64,000 nt of DNA from Amblyornis subalaris (taxonomy: Eukaryota; Chordata; Aves; Passeriformes; Ptilonorhynchidae), in assembly GCA_018881555.1 (NCBI GenBank), contig JACAXG010000105.1:186001-250000 (forward strand). The letters run 5' to 3'. How positions within the stretch are numbered: position 1 is the stretch's first letter; every line of letters begins with the position of its first letter. Shown piece after piece: positions 13,574-23,350 of the stretch. The position numbers and the translations under genes are program-made. The notes under the pieces are model-generated. The model saw only the letters and a list, made by a program, of their open reading frames with translations, did no database searches and was not told the DNA's origin.

Positions 13574-14110
13574 TGCCGCAGCGGTGTGCTCAGTGTTCAG
13601 ATGCCACAGCCTTCCAGAAGTGTCCCGGGCGGGAGCACTTTTAACGACGGCTTTGGCAGCTCTCACGGTCCGGGATAGCAGGCGCCCTGAACACTCTAGC
13701 ACCAATCTCTGAGGCGACGGGAAGCAGCAAAGAAGGCAACGGGTCCTTGGTATGGTCTCGATAGAGTAGTTTATTATCAAGGGGTCAGGGACCAAGGACA
13801 AAGGACGCTCCGGGTGCCAGAGCTTATGAGGATAGCGATGGGGGCAGGAAGAGCATACAGACCAATGATCTGAGGGTAGGTAGGTGAAGGATAGGAGGCT
13901 ATCAAATGGGAACAGAGGGAAGGAGGGACTTAGGGAGGGGATCCAATGGAGGGTACAATTCAAACGAAAAATCTGGAACTTTAACCATACAGGGATAACC
14001 ATCAATCAGTCCCTCAGGGGGAGGAGATGTGGGTGGCTCAGACTCTGGAAACCGCCCACCACTGTGGCTGGGCCGGCCTCCTTCCCAATGGGGCTTGAAC
14101 CACTGTGACA
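13574..14110 (-). mobile_element. ERVK-like 3' LTR, subfamily A
   Basis: On the minus strand it runs from TGTCACAGTGG (14110) to CCGCTGCGGCA (13574), 537 bp with TG...CA ends. A TATA-like 'cataagctctgg' is followed by the poly(A) signal AATAAA ('gataataaactactc', near 13768-13775). It differs from the LTR at 43519-44056 at about 37 positions by hand count (about 93% identity), mostly transitions. It is joined on its 5' side to a polypurine tract and an env tail, so it is the 3' LTR of a provirus rather than a solo LTR. No matching 6-bp duplication exists (gagagg on one side, internal sequence on the other). Confidence 0.9.
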
Positions 14111-14130
14111 TCTCTCCCTTCTTTGTTTTT
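14111..14130 (-). other. Polypurine tract of the provirus
   Basis: On the minus strand this is an almost pure purine run ending in GAAGGGAGAGA directly before the LTR's TG. That is the position and composition of a retroviral plus-strand primer. It supports the reading of 13574-14110 as a 3' LTR with internal sequence at higher coordinates. Confidence 0.8.
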
Positions 14131-14355
14131 AAAGAGGGATCTGATGATCTTACAAAGCAGCCTCTTAAGGCAACCGAAAATACATAAAATATTAAAAATA
14201 ATTAGAACTACCCACAGTTCGANCTTAATTAGNGAAGCCATTCAGCTTCCCAATNCCCACCATCCCAACAGTCTATCGATTTAGTCAATGCTTCTTTCGG
14301 TCCTTAGTTCTTTTATCTGGTCTCTCATTTGCTGGACTGCCACATGGATATCCTG
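14131..14355 (-). pseudogene. Decayed env transmembrane-subunit tail of ERV
   Basis: Minus-strand translation shows a heptad-like polar stretch, a Trp-rich membrane-proximal segment, a hydrophobic segment with the core LWVVLIIFNILCIFGCL, and a short basic tail running towards the polypurine tract. That order is typical of the C-terminal part of retroviral Env TM subunits. The frame is broken by at least two stop codons, and three ambiguous bases (14223, 14233, 14255) fall in it. No surface subunit, cleavage site or fusion peptide can be identified upstream. It is a non-functional remnant. Confidence 0.65.
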
Positions 14356-15615
14356 GCTGTGTGATGACAAGTTCTTTGGCTGCAGGACAGTCCACACGAT
14401 GACACTGGATGTTATGGTGGGCTAGCAGATCAGGCAGACCAGAAGGAAGCGGAGACCTCTCTTGGCATTGGCAGTGCGTGGGGGTTGGGACAGGCTTTTC
14501 TGTGGGGCTCATAAAAACTTAGTGACTACCAGATTATCTTTAGGGGTATAAAAGAAAAAACAGTTCTCCCTTAACTCTCCATTCCCCACTCGATCCCCCC
14601 TCTTTAAAAAAAGGTAGGTATTGGGTGTAGAATAAGTAAAGGGATTATGGGGTGTTCTTCAATACACCCTGTGATAGGGCTTCTTGGACTCTGGCAGTAG
14701 CCCAGGACTCAAGAGGTAGTAGATATGGGATAGAGACACTAGCCACCAAACTTGTTGCAGCTGATTCTTCCCCTACCCTGCTTTCTTTAACATGAAAAGG
14801 GGTTATGAGGAGGAACAACACATAGGGGACTAAGGAAACTTAGAAAAGGGGAACGACGAAGCAGGGGACAAAATATCCAACAAAGAAATTTAGGAATAGG
14901 ATTAAAACTTAAAAAGTTACCAAACGGGAACAACTTATCGTTCCACGACTCTGATCGTGTGGGCATTTAGCTGATATCCAAGGCTAACCACAAGAATATA
15001 CTCTAAAATACCATGTAATAGTGCTAATGCAAGATGCAAAAAAAGCATAGATAACCAGACACTGGAAATCTCAACCTGAGAAGCATCAGACAGGCCTCCC
15101 ATCAGGTCATGGCATGCCATGCAGATCCCATCCATGAGGGGTTCACCAGTATTTAGAAGTCTAATAAGATTTTCTTTGCTAAAACCAGCTTTATTCATCA
15201 ATTCTACTGTCAACCAGAAGGGTGCTTGCCTGAGAACATGCTGCTTCACTTTTTGATATAGCCAAAGACTCACAGGTGGTGACTTCACTGGTGCCATGTA
15301 AGAGCTGTCTACAGGCTCCTTCGTCGCAGTAGCCTTCTGAGTTTATCCTGTGGCCAAGGGATTTGTGCTGGACAACATGAGCCTGAGGGCACCCCTGTAT
15401 GTGCAGGACAGCACAGCACAGAACAGGCCTGCATCGTCTCAGAGTAACTGCTATGTGGATCTCAGGCTCTGCCACCTACAATGGTCCAAGTCACTAGTAC
15501 TGGTTACTCAAAACAGGCAGGTTTGCATGCAGGATGTACTTGGGTCATGGAGTGTGGTGGGTCAGCCTTGGCTAACAGACAAACACTCACTTCCCCTCCT
15601 CAGAAAGAAAAGGGG
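14356..15615 (-). other. Probable internal sequence of the ERV remnant
   Basis: It lies directly 5' of the env tail on the minus strand. No gag, protease, RT or integrase motif is visible, so either most of the coding genome was deleted or this is unrelated sequence. There is no second LTR or primer-binding site before the CR1 tail at 15616. The stretch 14513-14934 has no open frame of note. The 14935-15297 frame is described separately. Confidence 0.4.
14935..15297 (-). CDS. Unrecognised 120-codon open frame in ERV remnant
   Basis: The frame starts at ATG (15297) and could extend about 14 codons upstream before a stop. The first 75 residues are mixed polar with motifs such as WLYQKVKQHVLRQAPFWL. 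Residues 79-106 are strongly hydrophobic (VWLSMLFLHLALALLHGILEYILVVSL) and could span a membrane. A short basic end (RVVER) follows. I do not recognise the family. It could be a piece of an ERV gene, an acquired sequence, or a chance frame; it is intact while the neighbouring env remnant is broken. No expression signal is visible. Confidence 0.25.
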   Translation of the reverse strand: MAPVKSPPVSLWLYQKVKQHVLRQAPFWLTVELMNKAGFSKENLIRLLNTGEPLMDGICMACHDLMGGLSDASQVEISSVWLSMLFLHLALALLHGILEYILVVSLGYQLNAHTIRVVER

Positions 15616-15722
15616 AGGAAACTCTGGATGCAAACCTGAGTAATGTGCTCTAGGATGACTTTGCAGGGAGGTTGGACTAGATTACCTCCAGTGGTCCCTT
15701 TCAGTCTTACCCATTCTGCAAA
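15616..15722 (+). mobile_element. CR1 LINE 3' tail
   Basis: It matches the 3' UTR of the CR1 at 26725-27880: 'gtgctctaggatgactttgc', 'ggaggttggactagat', 'cagtggtccctttcagtctt' and 'acccattctg'. The microsatellite end is missing and the sequence passes almost directly into the ERVL-type LTR. It is a very short 5'-truncated insertion, or a fragment left by a deletion. Confidence 0.85.
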
Positions 15723-15726
15723 AGTA

Positions 15727-16140
15727 GGATGATGAAGTTCATCATTTGAGATGAAGACAGGGAAATTGCTTAAAATTACTGTCATGGGCAAAACCAACTC
15801 ATATTAGGAAAAATTAATTTATTGACAAATAAAGTGGATTTAGGCAGTGGGAAACGAAGTCAACACAACCACTCTTACAACTCTTCTCTCTTCTAGACAG
15901 CTTCAATCCCTCAGTCTCCTAACTCCTCTCCCCTCATGAGTGGCACAGGAGGGAATGGGGGCTATGGGTGGTCAGTGCGTAGCAGCTTCCCTCTGCCACT
16001 CCTTTCGTCTCACTCTCTTCCTCTGCTCAGCATGGGTTTCCCACTGGAGTCATCTGGAACCAGCTGGCAGCTTCATGCCTCTTCTCACAGAGGCCACCCT
16101 TGCAGGCCCCTTGCAGTCAACACCCATGTACCACCACTTA
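15727..16140 (-). mobile_element. ERVL-type LTR, internally shortened
   Basis: Read on the minus strand, 'gtcaataaattaatttttcc' carries a poly(A) signal. 'gagttggttttgcccatgac' and 'ccctgtcttcatctca' follow, matching the R/U5 part of the same family as 28855-29654. At the other end, 'gcttctcacagaggccacccttgcagg' in plus sense matches the LTR 5' end seen at 44195-44252. The middle is much shorter than in sister copies. The terminal U5 is missing where the CR1 tail abuts. Confidence 0.7.
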
Positions 16141-17254
16141 ATATACAGAGAGACTTTGAAAATGCATCTGAATGTGTCTTCTAGGAGGCCTTTGGCTTCC
16201 CCATCATACTGCACCACATTTTTCCTGTGTTTGTCTATGCGTGTATCGGGACAGACAACTGTTTTCCAGTGCATGGGATCACAAAATGGGAGAAAGGCTC
16301 TAGCTCTGCCTTACAATGCTGAAAAGCCACCACACAGATGACTGGTTGCTGTTTTTCTGTTGCTGTTTGTTCCTGTGGATTATACTTCAGCTCTGAATTT
16401 CTCTTTGCACTTATTGCACAGAACTTTTTTTTAAAATTTTCAAAAGACTATTTCAAAATAACTTATGATCCGAGCCCTTTTTCACTGAGCATCTCTGCTT
16501 AAAATCTTATTTATTTTCTGAGAAAATGTGTGTACACACATCAGACGGTTTTTTGAAACAAAAAGCTTTTCTCAGTTCACATCATGCATAGACTTAATAC
16601 ATTCTCTAGTAATAAAGTAACTGTTGATTTTTGCCCTGCACAGTTGCAACAGCCTCATTAGTTTCATTCTGTAGCTTTCAGTAGTTTCATGCCAAATTAA
16701 AAGTACAGGTCAAAGGAATAATGGGAGACCAGCCTGTAGAAATTTGAAGCTCTCCTGAATCCAGCTATTTATAAACGTACAAAGATAGTTCATAATCTAT
16801 CCAAAAGCAAAAATTCACAATGGGTATAATTAGGAGTGTGTTCTGTCTTAGCAATTAGGCTATGGCTGATAGGTACATTATTATGAAAACAAGAAAGATG
16901 CATTTTGTTATTTGCATGCTATTTAAATGTTGAATGCTTATATAGGGTTACCATGGTCATAGGAAATGTTAAGCAACTGAAACAACTTATATTTTTAAAA
17001 ATATTACTTACTGGACAATGAGCCTGTTTTGAAGGATACTTTTTGAAGGATACAAGGAGTTCTTTTCATTGTGTGGAATATACTACTGGCCATATTCAGT
17101 GTTTAGTTTTGGGTAGGATAGTACAAACAGGCACCCTCACTGTGGTCATATTTTGATGAAATAAGATTGGTCTTTCCTATATCCAGAACATGTTAAGTAT
17201 GGCATCAGGTGCGGATGAGTCTCCCTTTGCAGAACAAAAAGAGTGATGAGGAAT
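16141..17254. other. Unique DNA, possible conserved block
   Basis: No repeat or gene recognised. 16600-16960 contains AGGTCAAAGG (16707-16716, a nuclear-receptor DR1-like half-site pair) and several TAAT and ATTTGCAT-type motifs in a complex, repeat-free context. It is a candidate regulatory element without proof. Confidence 0.45.
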
Positions 17255-17350
17255 GGAGAGGCTCTTGTGCGAACAGGTTGAAAGATCTTGGCCTGTTTAG
17301 CCTAGTGAAAGCTCTCTGAGAACATTATTCTTCTTTATAGGCAAAAAAAA
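17255..17350 (+). mobile_element. Possible ancient CR1 fragment
   Basis: The phrase 'cttggcctgtttagcctagtgaaag' resembles the CR1 'ctgttcagcctggagaag' motif, but the flanking sequence does not align further. Low confidence; it could be chance. Confidence 0.25.
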
Positions 17351-19194
17351 ATGTATCAAGTAGGTGGCCAGTTGTGAATCCTGNTGAGGTCTCCTTTCAC
17401 ACATGAGTCATGTACCATGGGGAGGTGGAGGGAGAAGGCATGAGCAGAAGTGATAAGCCCCATCTCCTCCCTCATTTGCATGAGAGAGTTCCCTGAATGT
17501 CAGCACCACAACTTCTTCCTGGCTTGTAAACCTGGTATATGGAATTACGGAGATGAGAAGCAGCATCCTGGTGAGAGGAACTACTGGAAAGCTAAAGTTC
17601 CCAATAGTCTTCTCTGATAAATTATCACCTGGGTAAACACCAAGGAAGCAGGACATCTGCTTATGAAAAAGAATAGTATTATCTGGAAAATGTATGAGAA
17701 CTGATGAGACATATTGAAAAATAGAATAAGGTTGTTAGTAAGCTGAGAAATAAGTTTTCTGAGCACTAACCATGTTGTTAACACAGCTTTATGTTTAACT
17801 GGTTTAAGGAGGGTACTCAAAGAAGTTATGAAAAAGATTGTAAGACTTGACTGCAGGGAGCTGGTTTCAATTGCCGCAGTGTTCTTTCCAAGATTTCACA
17901 ACCTGTTTCTGAATACATTTTCTTTTGACAATTGAAGACTTTCAGTTTTCAAAATTATACTTTAATTGATGTAACTACACAAGCTATTTTTGCATAGATG
18001 TTTACAGAATTCTCAGGCTTATAAGCCTTTGTCTTTATCTTCTTTTCTCTGACGGAGTCTCTCTTCCTCTGTCATTTTTATGACGAGTTTTCTCTAGCAT
18101 GCAAATACCTACCATCAAAAGGCTTAAAAAAAGCTGTTTTCCCAGTGACTGCCCACTACTGGAAAACTCTATATAGATATGAAACGCTTAAGGACATTCA
18201 AATTATTAAATAATTGAAATTAACTAATTGTAGTTTATCAATACTTTTAATTCAATGGCATGTTTTTTCTGTTTGCAGACAATAACAGGTTTTCAAGAAT
18301 TTCACATGACCGCCGTAGGGTTGAATGTCTCAGAATGCATTCCCTTCTCATGATTTTGATGCCCTTAAAAGAAATTATTTTTTCACCATTTGAAATCCAC
18401 ATATAAATAATCTGCTTCACCAAACAACTAAAATGGGAGAACACAAAGGAGTAGTTTAGATTTTAATTTGGTCAGATATATGCAGACAATACACCTGCCT
18501 TACTATCAAAGAGTATTGATAGAAACAAAGGCAAATTTGCATCAAACTCATGATGAATAAATTATAAACAATGGTTGCAAAGCAGTTAATTAGCAGGTTC
18601 ATAATAAAAGGTTTTAATGGACATTACATTTCTGTAGCTATGTGAAATGGAAAGTACTTACCAGAGGTAATAACTAGCTTAATTTCCTTCCATAAGTATA
18701 GCAGCCATTCTTTGCAAATTATTGTGCTTAGGAGCTGTGAAGTGAGACCACTGAGAGGAAGTCTCTCCTCAGTTTGGAAAGCAAGTATCTGAAAATGTAA
18801 TTCTGTCCCAGTGTGACTCCAAATCACTGAGATTAACAAGGTTGTCCTCATTGACTTCAGCTGCAATGGTGCTCTCCCACAATATATGTACTGTTTAAAT
18901 ATATTAAAGATACAGCGCAATCTTAAAAGTGGTAATAATGTTCATCATCATCACTGTAAAATAGTAAAATACTGAAATAAAGCAATATAAGAGTCCATAA
19001 AAAATCTAAGCCTCCAACATTTCAATAATGTTATCATATTCATATACATAATCAGTCCTCTTCTACAGCAATGTATGATGAGTTTCCACAGTGTCATAAG
19101 ACAGAAGTGTATAATTTTTACTTGTTAGAGGGTATGTTTCCATTGGTGTTAAGGATTTTAATGGAGTTACACAATTTTACTTGAGGCCATTATT
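17351..19194. other. Unique AT-rich DNA
   Basis: No gene or repeat recognised; open frames stay below 100 codons. One ambiguous base lies at 17384. Confidence 0.55.
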
Positions 19195-19815
19195 CACAGA
19201 ATCATAGAATCATTAAGATTGGAAAAGACCTCTAACATGAGCAAGTCCAACCATTATTCTGGCACTGCCACATCCGCCATTAAACCATGTCTTAAGTGTG
19301 TCCTAAGTGCCACATCTGCATGTTATCTGAACTCTTCCAGGGATGGTGACTCCACCACTTCCCTTGGCAACCTGTTTTAATGCTTGACCACCCTTTTAGT
19401 GAAAAAATTTTTCTTCATGTCTAATGTAAATCTCCCTTGGCACAGCTCGAGTCCATTTCCTCTCATCCTGTCACTTGCTACCTGGGAGAAGACGTTGATC
19501 CCCACCTGGCTACAACTTCCTTTCAGGTAATTGCAGAGCAATAAGGTTTCCTTAAAACCTCCTTTTCTCCAGGCTAAACAACCCCAGCTCTCTCAGGCAC
19601 TCCTCATCAGACTTGTGCTCCAACCCCTCCACCAGCTCCACTGCCCTTCTCTGGACATGCTCCAGTGCCTCAATGTTCTTCTTGTAGGGAGGGACCCAAA
19701 TCTGAACACAGGATTTGAGGTGTGGCCTCACCAGTGTTGAAAACAGGAGGATGATCACTGTTCTGGTCCTGCTGGCCAGGCTATTTCCAATACACAGCAC
19801 CCATATGGCATTTAT
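19195..19815 (-). mobile_element. CR1 LINE 3' fragment, antisense
   Basis: The reverse complement of a CR1 3' end begins with 'agaatcatagaatcatt' and 'ggaaaagacctctaa', followed by the antisense of the ORF2 C-terminal region ('ctttctccaggctaaacaac'-like, 'ttctctggacatgctccagt', 'gtgtggcctcaccagtg') to about 19815. Many substitutions and stops are present; there is no coding capacity. Confidence 0.93.
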
Positions 19816-20008
19816 ATTAAAAATAAAATGTAAATTAAAAGATAAAAGCATTGTAAAAGGACTCTTCCTAAGACATCTAGAAGTATTAAGATATTTACAT
19901 TATAACGAGAAAGGCAAATAACATCTGGGGACAGATATGTGACGTTTTGCTCTGGTGGAAAGAGTTTAGCAAAAAAGAATTTGGACTTTTCTAAGTATCT
20001 CTTGTCGC
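19816..20008. other. Short unique spacer
   Basis: No feature recognised between the CR1 and the small LTR. Confidence 0.5.
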
Positions 20009-20275
20009 TGTTGTGTCCAGGATGGAGCAAAACAGTACACAAAATACGGTCCAGGAAGGGGTGAAAATGCCCTTATTTATTAATATACACTCCTGTTTTA
20101 TACCTTAGCACACATGAATGCCATAAGGTCATTGGTCCCTTGGCCATCCACCTCTCAGGGTGATTGGCTGGACTTCCTAACACCCAGTTCAAAATATTTC
20201 TTTAATCGATACCAAACAATACTGCATAACAACTCACAGGTGCACGATAAGATGTTTTTCTAAAAGGAAGCAACT
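20009..20275 (-). mobile_element. Small solo LTR, family unassigned
   Basis: Minus-strand order is promoter to poly(A): a CCAAT in 'gggaccaatgacc', a TATA box in 'aaggtataaaacagg' (about 20100), a poly(A) signal in 'attaataaataaggg', and an end in GACACAACA at 20009. The 5' start is uncertain (20245-20275) and I could not find a convincing target duplication. LTR identity is inferred from this signal order and the terminal CA. Confidence 0.6.
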
Positions 20276-21902
20276 TGCTGTTTTTCATAACTTACGTGAG
20301 AAAAGACGGCTCTCACAGAGTACTGTGAAAGTTGGAAAATTCCTCTGCTGAAAGCTTTTCAGTATCCACAATCTCTAAATACGATATTGTAATGAGCAGA
20401 AGGTGTGATTCAGGTATTTGTAAACAAAATTTCCTTTCTCAAATGTTAGATAACTGTCTCATCATCTAGACAGCATGAAGCATCAGAGTGGTGGATTTAA
20501 CAGCTTTGATGATTTGCTTCTGTGTTCAAGGAAAATGATGTAATTGAACGGATACAGGAACTTTCACTGGCAGACTTCTGACAAAAAAGCCGATTTCAGG
20601 TAATATTAGGGAGTCAAAAACTCTGTCAGGTGCCAAAAGAATGGGGCAGGATGGGAAAGACTGAAGGAAGAAACCCTGGAGGTTCATTCAGGCTAAGTCA
20701 CGCTGCTGCCACTCAGCCATGTGCTTGAAATGCCCACCACATCTCTCCTGCTTCGGTCTGCCCTTGGGACCTTCTTTCTGCACAAGGGCACAAGGTACAG
20801 ATATCGCTTTCTGTGACTGCAGGTTAGAATTGCCTAGATCAGGACTTCGCTCAATTTTAATAACGCCCACAGAAACATAAACCCTGAGATACCATGGTAA
20901 GGAATTCAATATAAGGACACAGAAAAGAGAAGGCTTCAGGAAATAACATGTCAGTGTGGAGATGAACTAAAAATAGCCTGCAGACATCTAAACGTCCTTC
21001 ACTCACCACGCTTTTCCATATCTCATTGAGCTGAGTGCTAGAATATTTCTTACATTGTAAATGATTTGAGAAGCTGAGGTGGTAAATTTGTGGTTGATAA
21101 GCAGATTCAATAATCAGAAACAAGAGGCCAGAGAAAACTGAAACTTCACGTTCAACAGAACAAACCAGTTGGAATGCAGAAGGCTAGTGCTAGTGAGAGC
21201 TGTCTTTACAATTAATTTCTAATTCCTACACTGCTATTAATGAAACATTCACCAGTCCTGAGAACTGAAAATTCCAGTCCATCTGTGTATTAAAAAATTA
21301 TGTAAATGAGACATGAAGACCTAATTAGAGTGCAAGAGTTGCATGGTTCAAGGAAAAGTTCAGTTATGTATCAGTAATTACACAACAGCCTTTTTTCCTA
21401 ACAGGCTAAATCAACTCTATTTCATCATAATAAGTTTTATAATTAAAACAGCTTTTCAAACTAATAGTGCATGAAAAATACAATAAAAAATGTAAAGTCC
21501 AAACATCTATAGGATTTGTTGAAAGACCTGGGAAGTGTGCAAAATAGGAAAAGCATTATTTTGATGCAGATAGTATAATAACTTATTATTTTTGGCAACA
21601 AAATGTTAATGGCAAGTGCAAAATATACAACATCAAAGAAGATTCATACTGAATTACAATACGAATTTAAAATTTCAACTTAATTGTGGTTCTTAGAAGT
21701 AAGGCAGAATGAATAGATATGGTTGCTGGAAGAGCCGAGGTAGTTGTAGCGATGTTCAGCAAGAAAAGTTTGTAACGATGAATTAAATTTAATGGGCCAA
21801 TTCAGTCCTTTCATTCATACTATTAAAGCTAAATATTGAAATGTACATTTCCTCCTAGGAATTATTGTTCATTTTGTATTTTCTTGCCTTTTTCTTCACT
21901 TA
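20276..21902. other. Unique AT-rich DNA
   Basis: Nothing recognised. Open frames reach 88 codons at most and resemble no family. Confidence 0.55.
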
Positions 21903-21908
21903 CTGAAA

Positions 21909-22497
21909 TGCCGCGGCGTGAGGACGGTAGTTTGTGCCGCAGCCTTCCAGAAGCACTCCCAATATGGGAAGATGCTCCGGCCCCAGTGGCCAGATGACAA
22001 CCTAGGCACTTCACGATCCTGCTGTGCAGGGTTCGCCCACACTCATGCTCTGAGTTCTCCGTCGGCAGTCAGTAACAAAGAGGTGGGATGGGTCCTTTGT
22101 ATGGGTTCCAACAGAGGTGTTTATTCTAGGAGGGTCCAGGGACAAAGAACAAAATGGAGACCAGGGTATTGACTTAAATAGGGAACACGGACGGCGGGCA
22201 GAGCACCAAAATCAATGGCCTGAGGGCCAGGGGGCGGAGTGAAGGTAAGGGTCCAATGAGGGCACAGGGAAGGAGGGATTAGGGGAAAGTAGCCAATGGG
22301 GGCTACAACCGAAAAGAAAATTCCAGAAGATTGTACATATATAGGAAATAAAGGGTGGAGAACAGCAAACCACTCCCTCAGAGGAAGAAACCATTAGGTG
22401 CACACCGGGTGCTTAAGCTCTCAGCACAGCCCACCAGTGCGATTGGGCTGCTCCTGAATCCGGTGGTTCTGTTGCAATAGTTTGAACCACTGCAACA
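21909..22497 (-). mobile_element. ERVK-like solo LTR, subfamily B
   Basis: 589 bp with TG...CA ends, flanked by a perfect 6-bp target duplication CTGAAA (21903-21908 and 22498-22503), the size expected for ERVK-type integrase. On the minus strand a TATA-like 'ctatttaagtcaa' precedes the AATAAA in 'ctagaataaacacc'. It shares the terminus 'tgccgc' and the 'gccgcagccttccagaag' block with subfamily A but diverges elsewhere. No internal sequence remains, so the provirus was reduced by LTR-LTR recombination. Confidence 0.92.
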
Positions 22498-22503
22498 CTG
22501 AAA

Positions 22504-23208
22504 GATTTTTTTCTTCTCTGAATGATGAAATTACAAGAGCCAACGAATTGGAAGAAAGAAAAAAGAATTTTGCTTCCTAAAAGGGAAAAATGACTGAACA
22601 GCAGGGATACAAATTTCTGGGTGTTGAATTAGTTTTACATGTATTTAAATGATACTTTTGGATCACAGGATTTCAGTACCCCCCACTGTACTCAGAACCT
22701 AATGAAAGCTTGATTCTGTGATGTTAAAAACTGAAGTTGTTTTTCTTAGCTTGCAAAGTACCTGGCAGGACTAGACCCTGAAGTTCTGAAGTTATCCCAC
22801 ATTTTCTTTTTTTTTTTTTTTCCTCTTTCAAAGCTATTATTGTTGACCAGAACACTACTACTGATAAGCTAAAAGGTGTTGTGTTGAATTGACTTTTTTT
22901 CAGAGAAGAAAATGCCCTCTGACAAAAGAAAAATTGAAGGAAAAAAATACTGAGAAAAATGCCCATAAATGTCCTTTTCTTCATGCTGGTACATGCTGCA
23001 GAAGAAAACTGAGAAAGTAGTTAGCAGTCCAAGATACATATATGTTACCAGATCTTTGGGATAAATTTTTGTTGGTTTTGTTTGTTTGATTGGTTGTTCT
23101 GTTTTATTTTCAATAAAACTTGTTCCAACTTCCTTGGCGATTTCACTGCAAATCTAACAGGTTTGGGCTGTCTGTATAACACGAAGAGAAAACCTTTAGG
23201 AAAAACAT
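22504..23208. other. Unique DNA with a T15 tract
   Basis: No gene or repeat family recognised. A homopolymer of 15 T lies at 22807-22821. Confidence 0.55.
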
Positions 23209-23350
23209 GTCATTAGGCTTCAAGATAAAGCATGATGCTAATAAACACCAAGGTTGTGGTTTCAATCCCTGTATGGGCCACTCACCTAAGAGTTGGATTT
23301 GATGATCCTTGTGGGTGGCTTCCAACTCAGAATAATCTGTGATTCTGTAA
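23209..23350 (+). mobile_element. TguSINE1-like SINE (tRNA-Ile head, CR1 tail)
   Basis: The head matches nuclear tRNA-Ile(AAT) from the D arm on: 'gatgctaataaacaccaagg' holds the anticodon loop. The B-box-like 'ggtttcaatccctgtatgggcca' closes it (Pol III B box GGTTCRANYCC with one extra T). The tail 'taagagttggatttgatgatcc' through 'ctgtgattctgtaa' is CR1-like, which lets CR1 reverse transcriptase mobilise it. The first bases of the tRNA head are decayed. Head plus tail is the TguSINE1 plan described from passerine genomes. It is not a functional tRNA gene: the acceptor 5' half is mutated. Confidence 0.85.

Noticed and set aside
13559..14005. 148-codon minus-strand frame
   Set aside because: It lies almost entirely within the LTR at 13574-14110 and its counterpart in the sister LTR is in the same U3-R region; no retroviral LTR-encoded protein pattern is recognisable.
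15940..16341. 133-codon plus-strand frame as a gene
   Set aside because: It is antisense to an ERVL-type LTR and continues into flanking unique DNA with no motif.
23209..23285. A genuine tRNA-Ile gene
   Set aside because: The 5' acceptor and D-arm half are decayed, there is an extra T in the B box, and the CR1-like tail shows it is a SINE copy.
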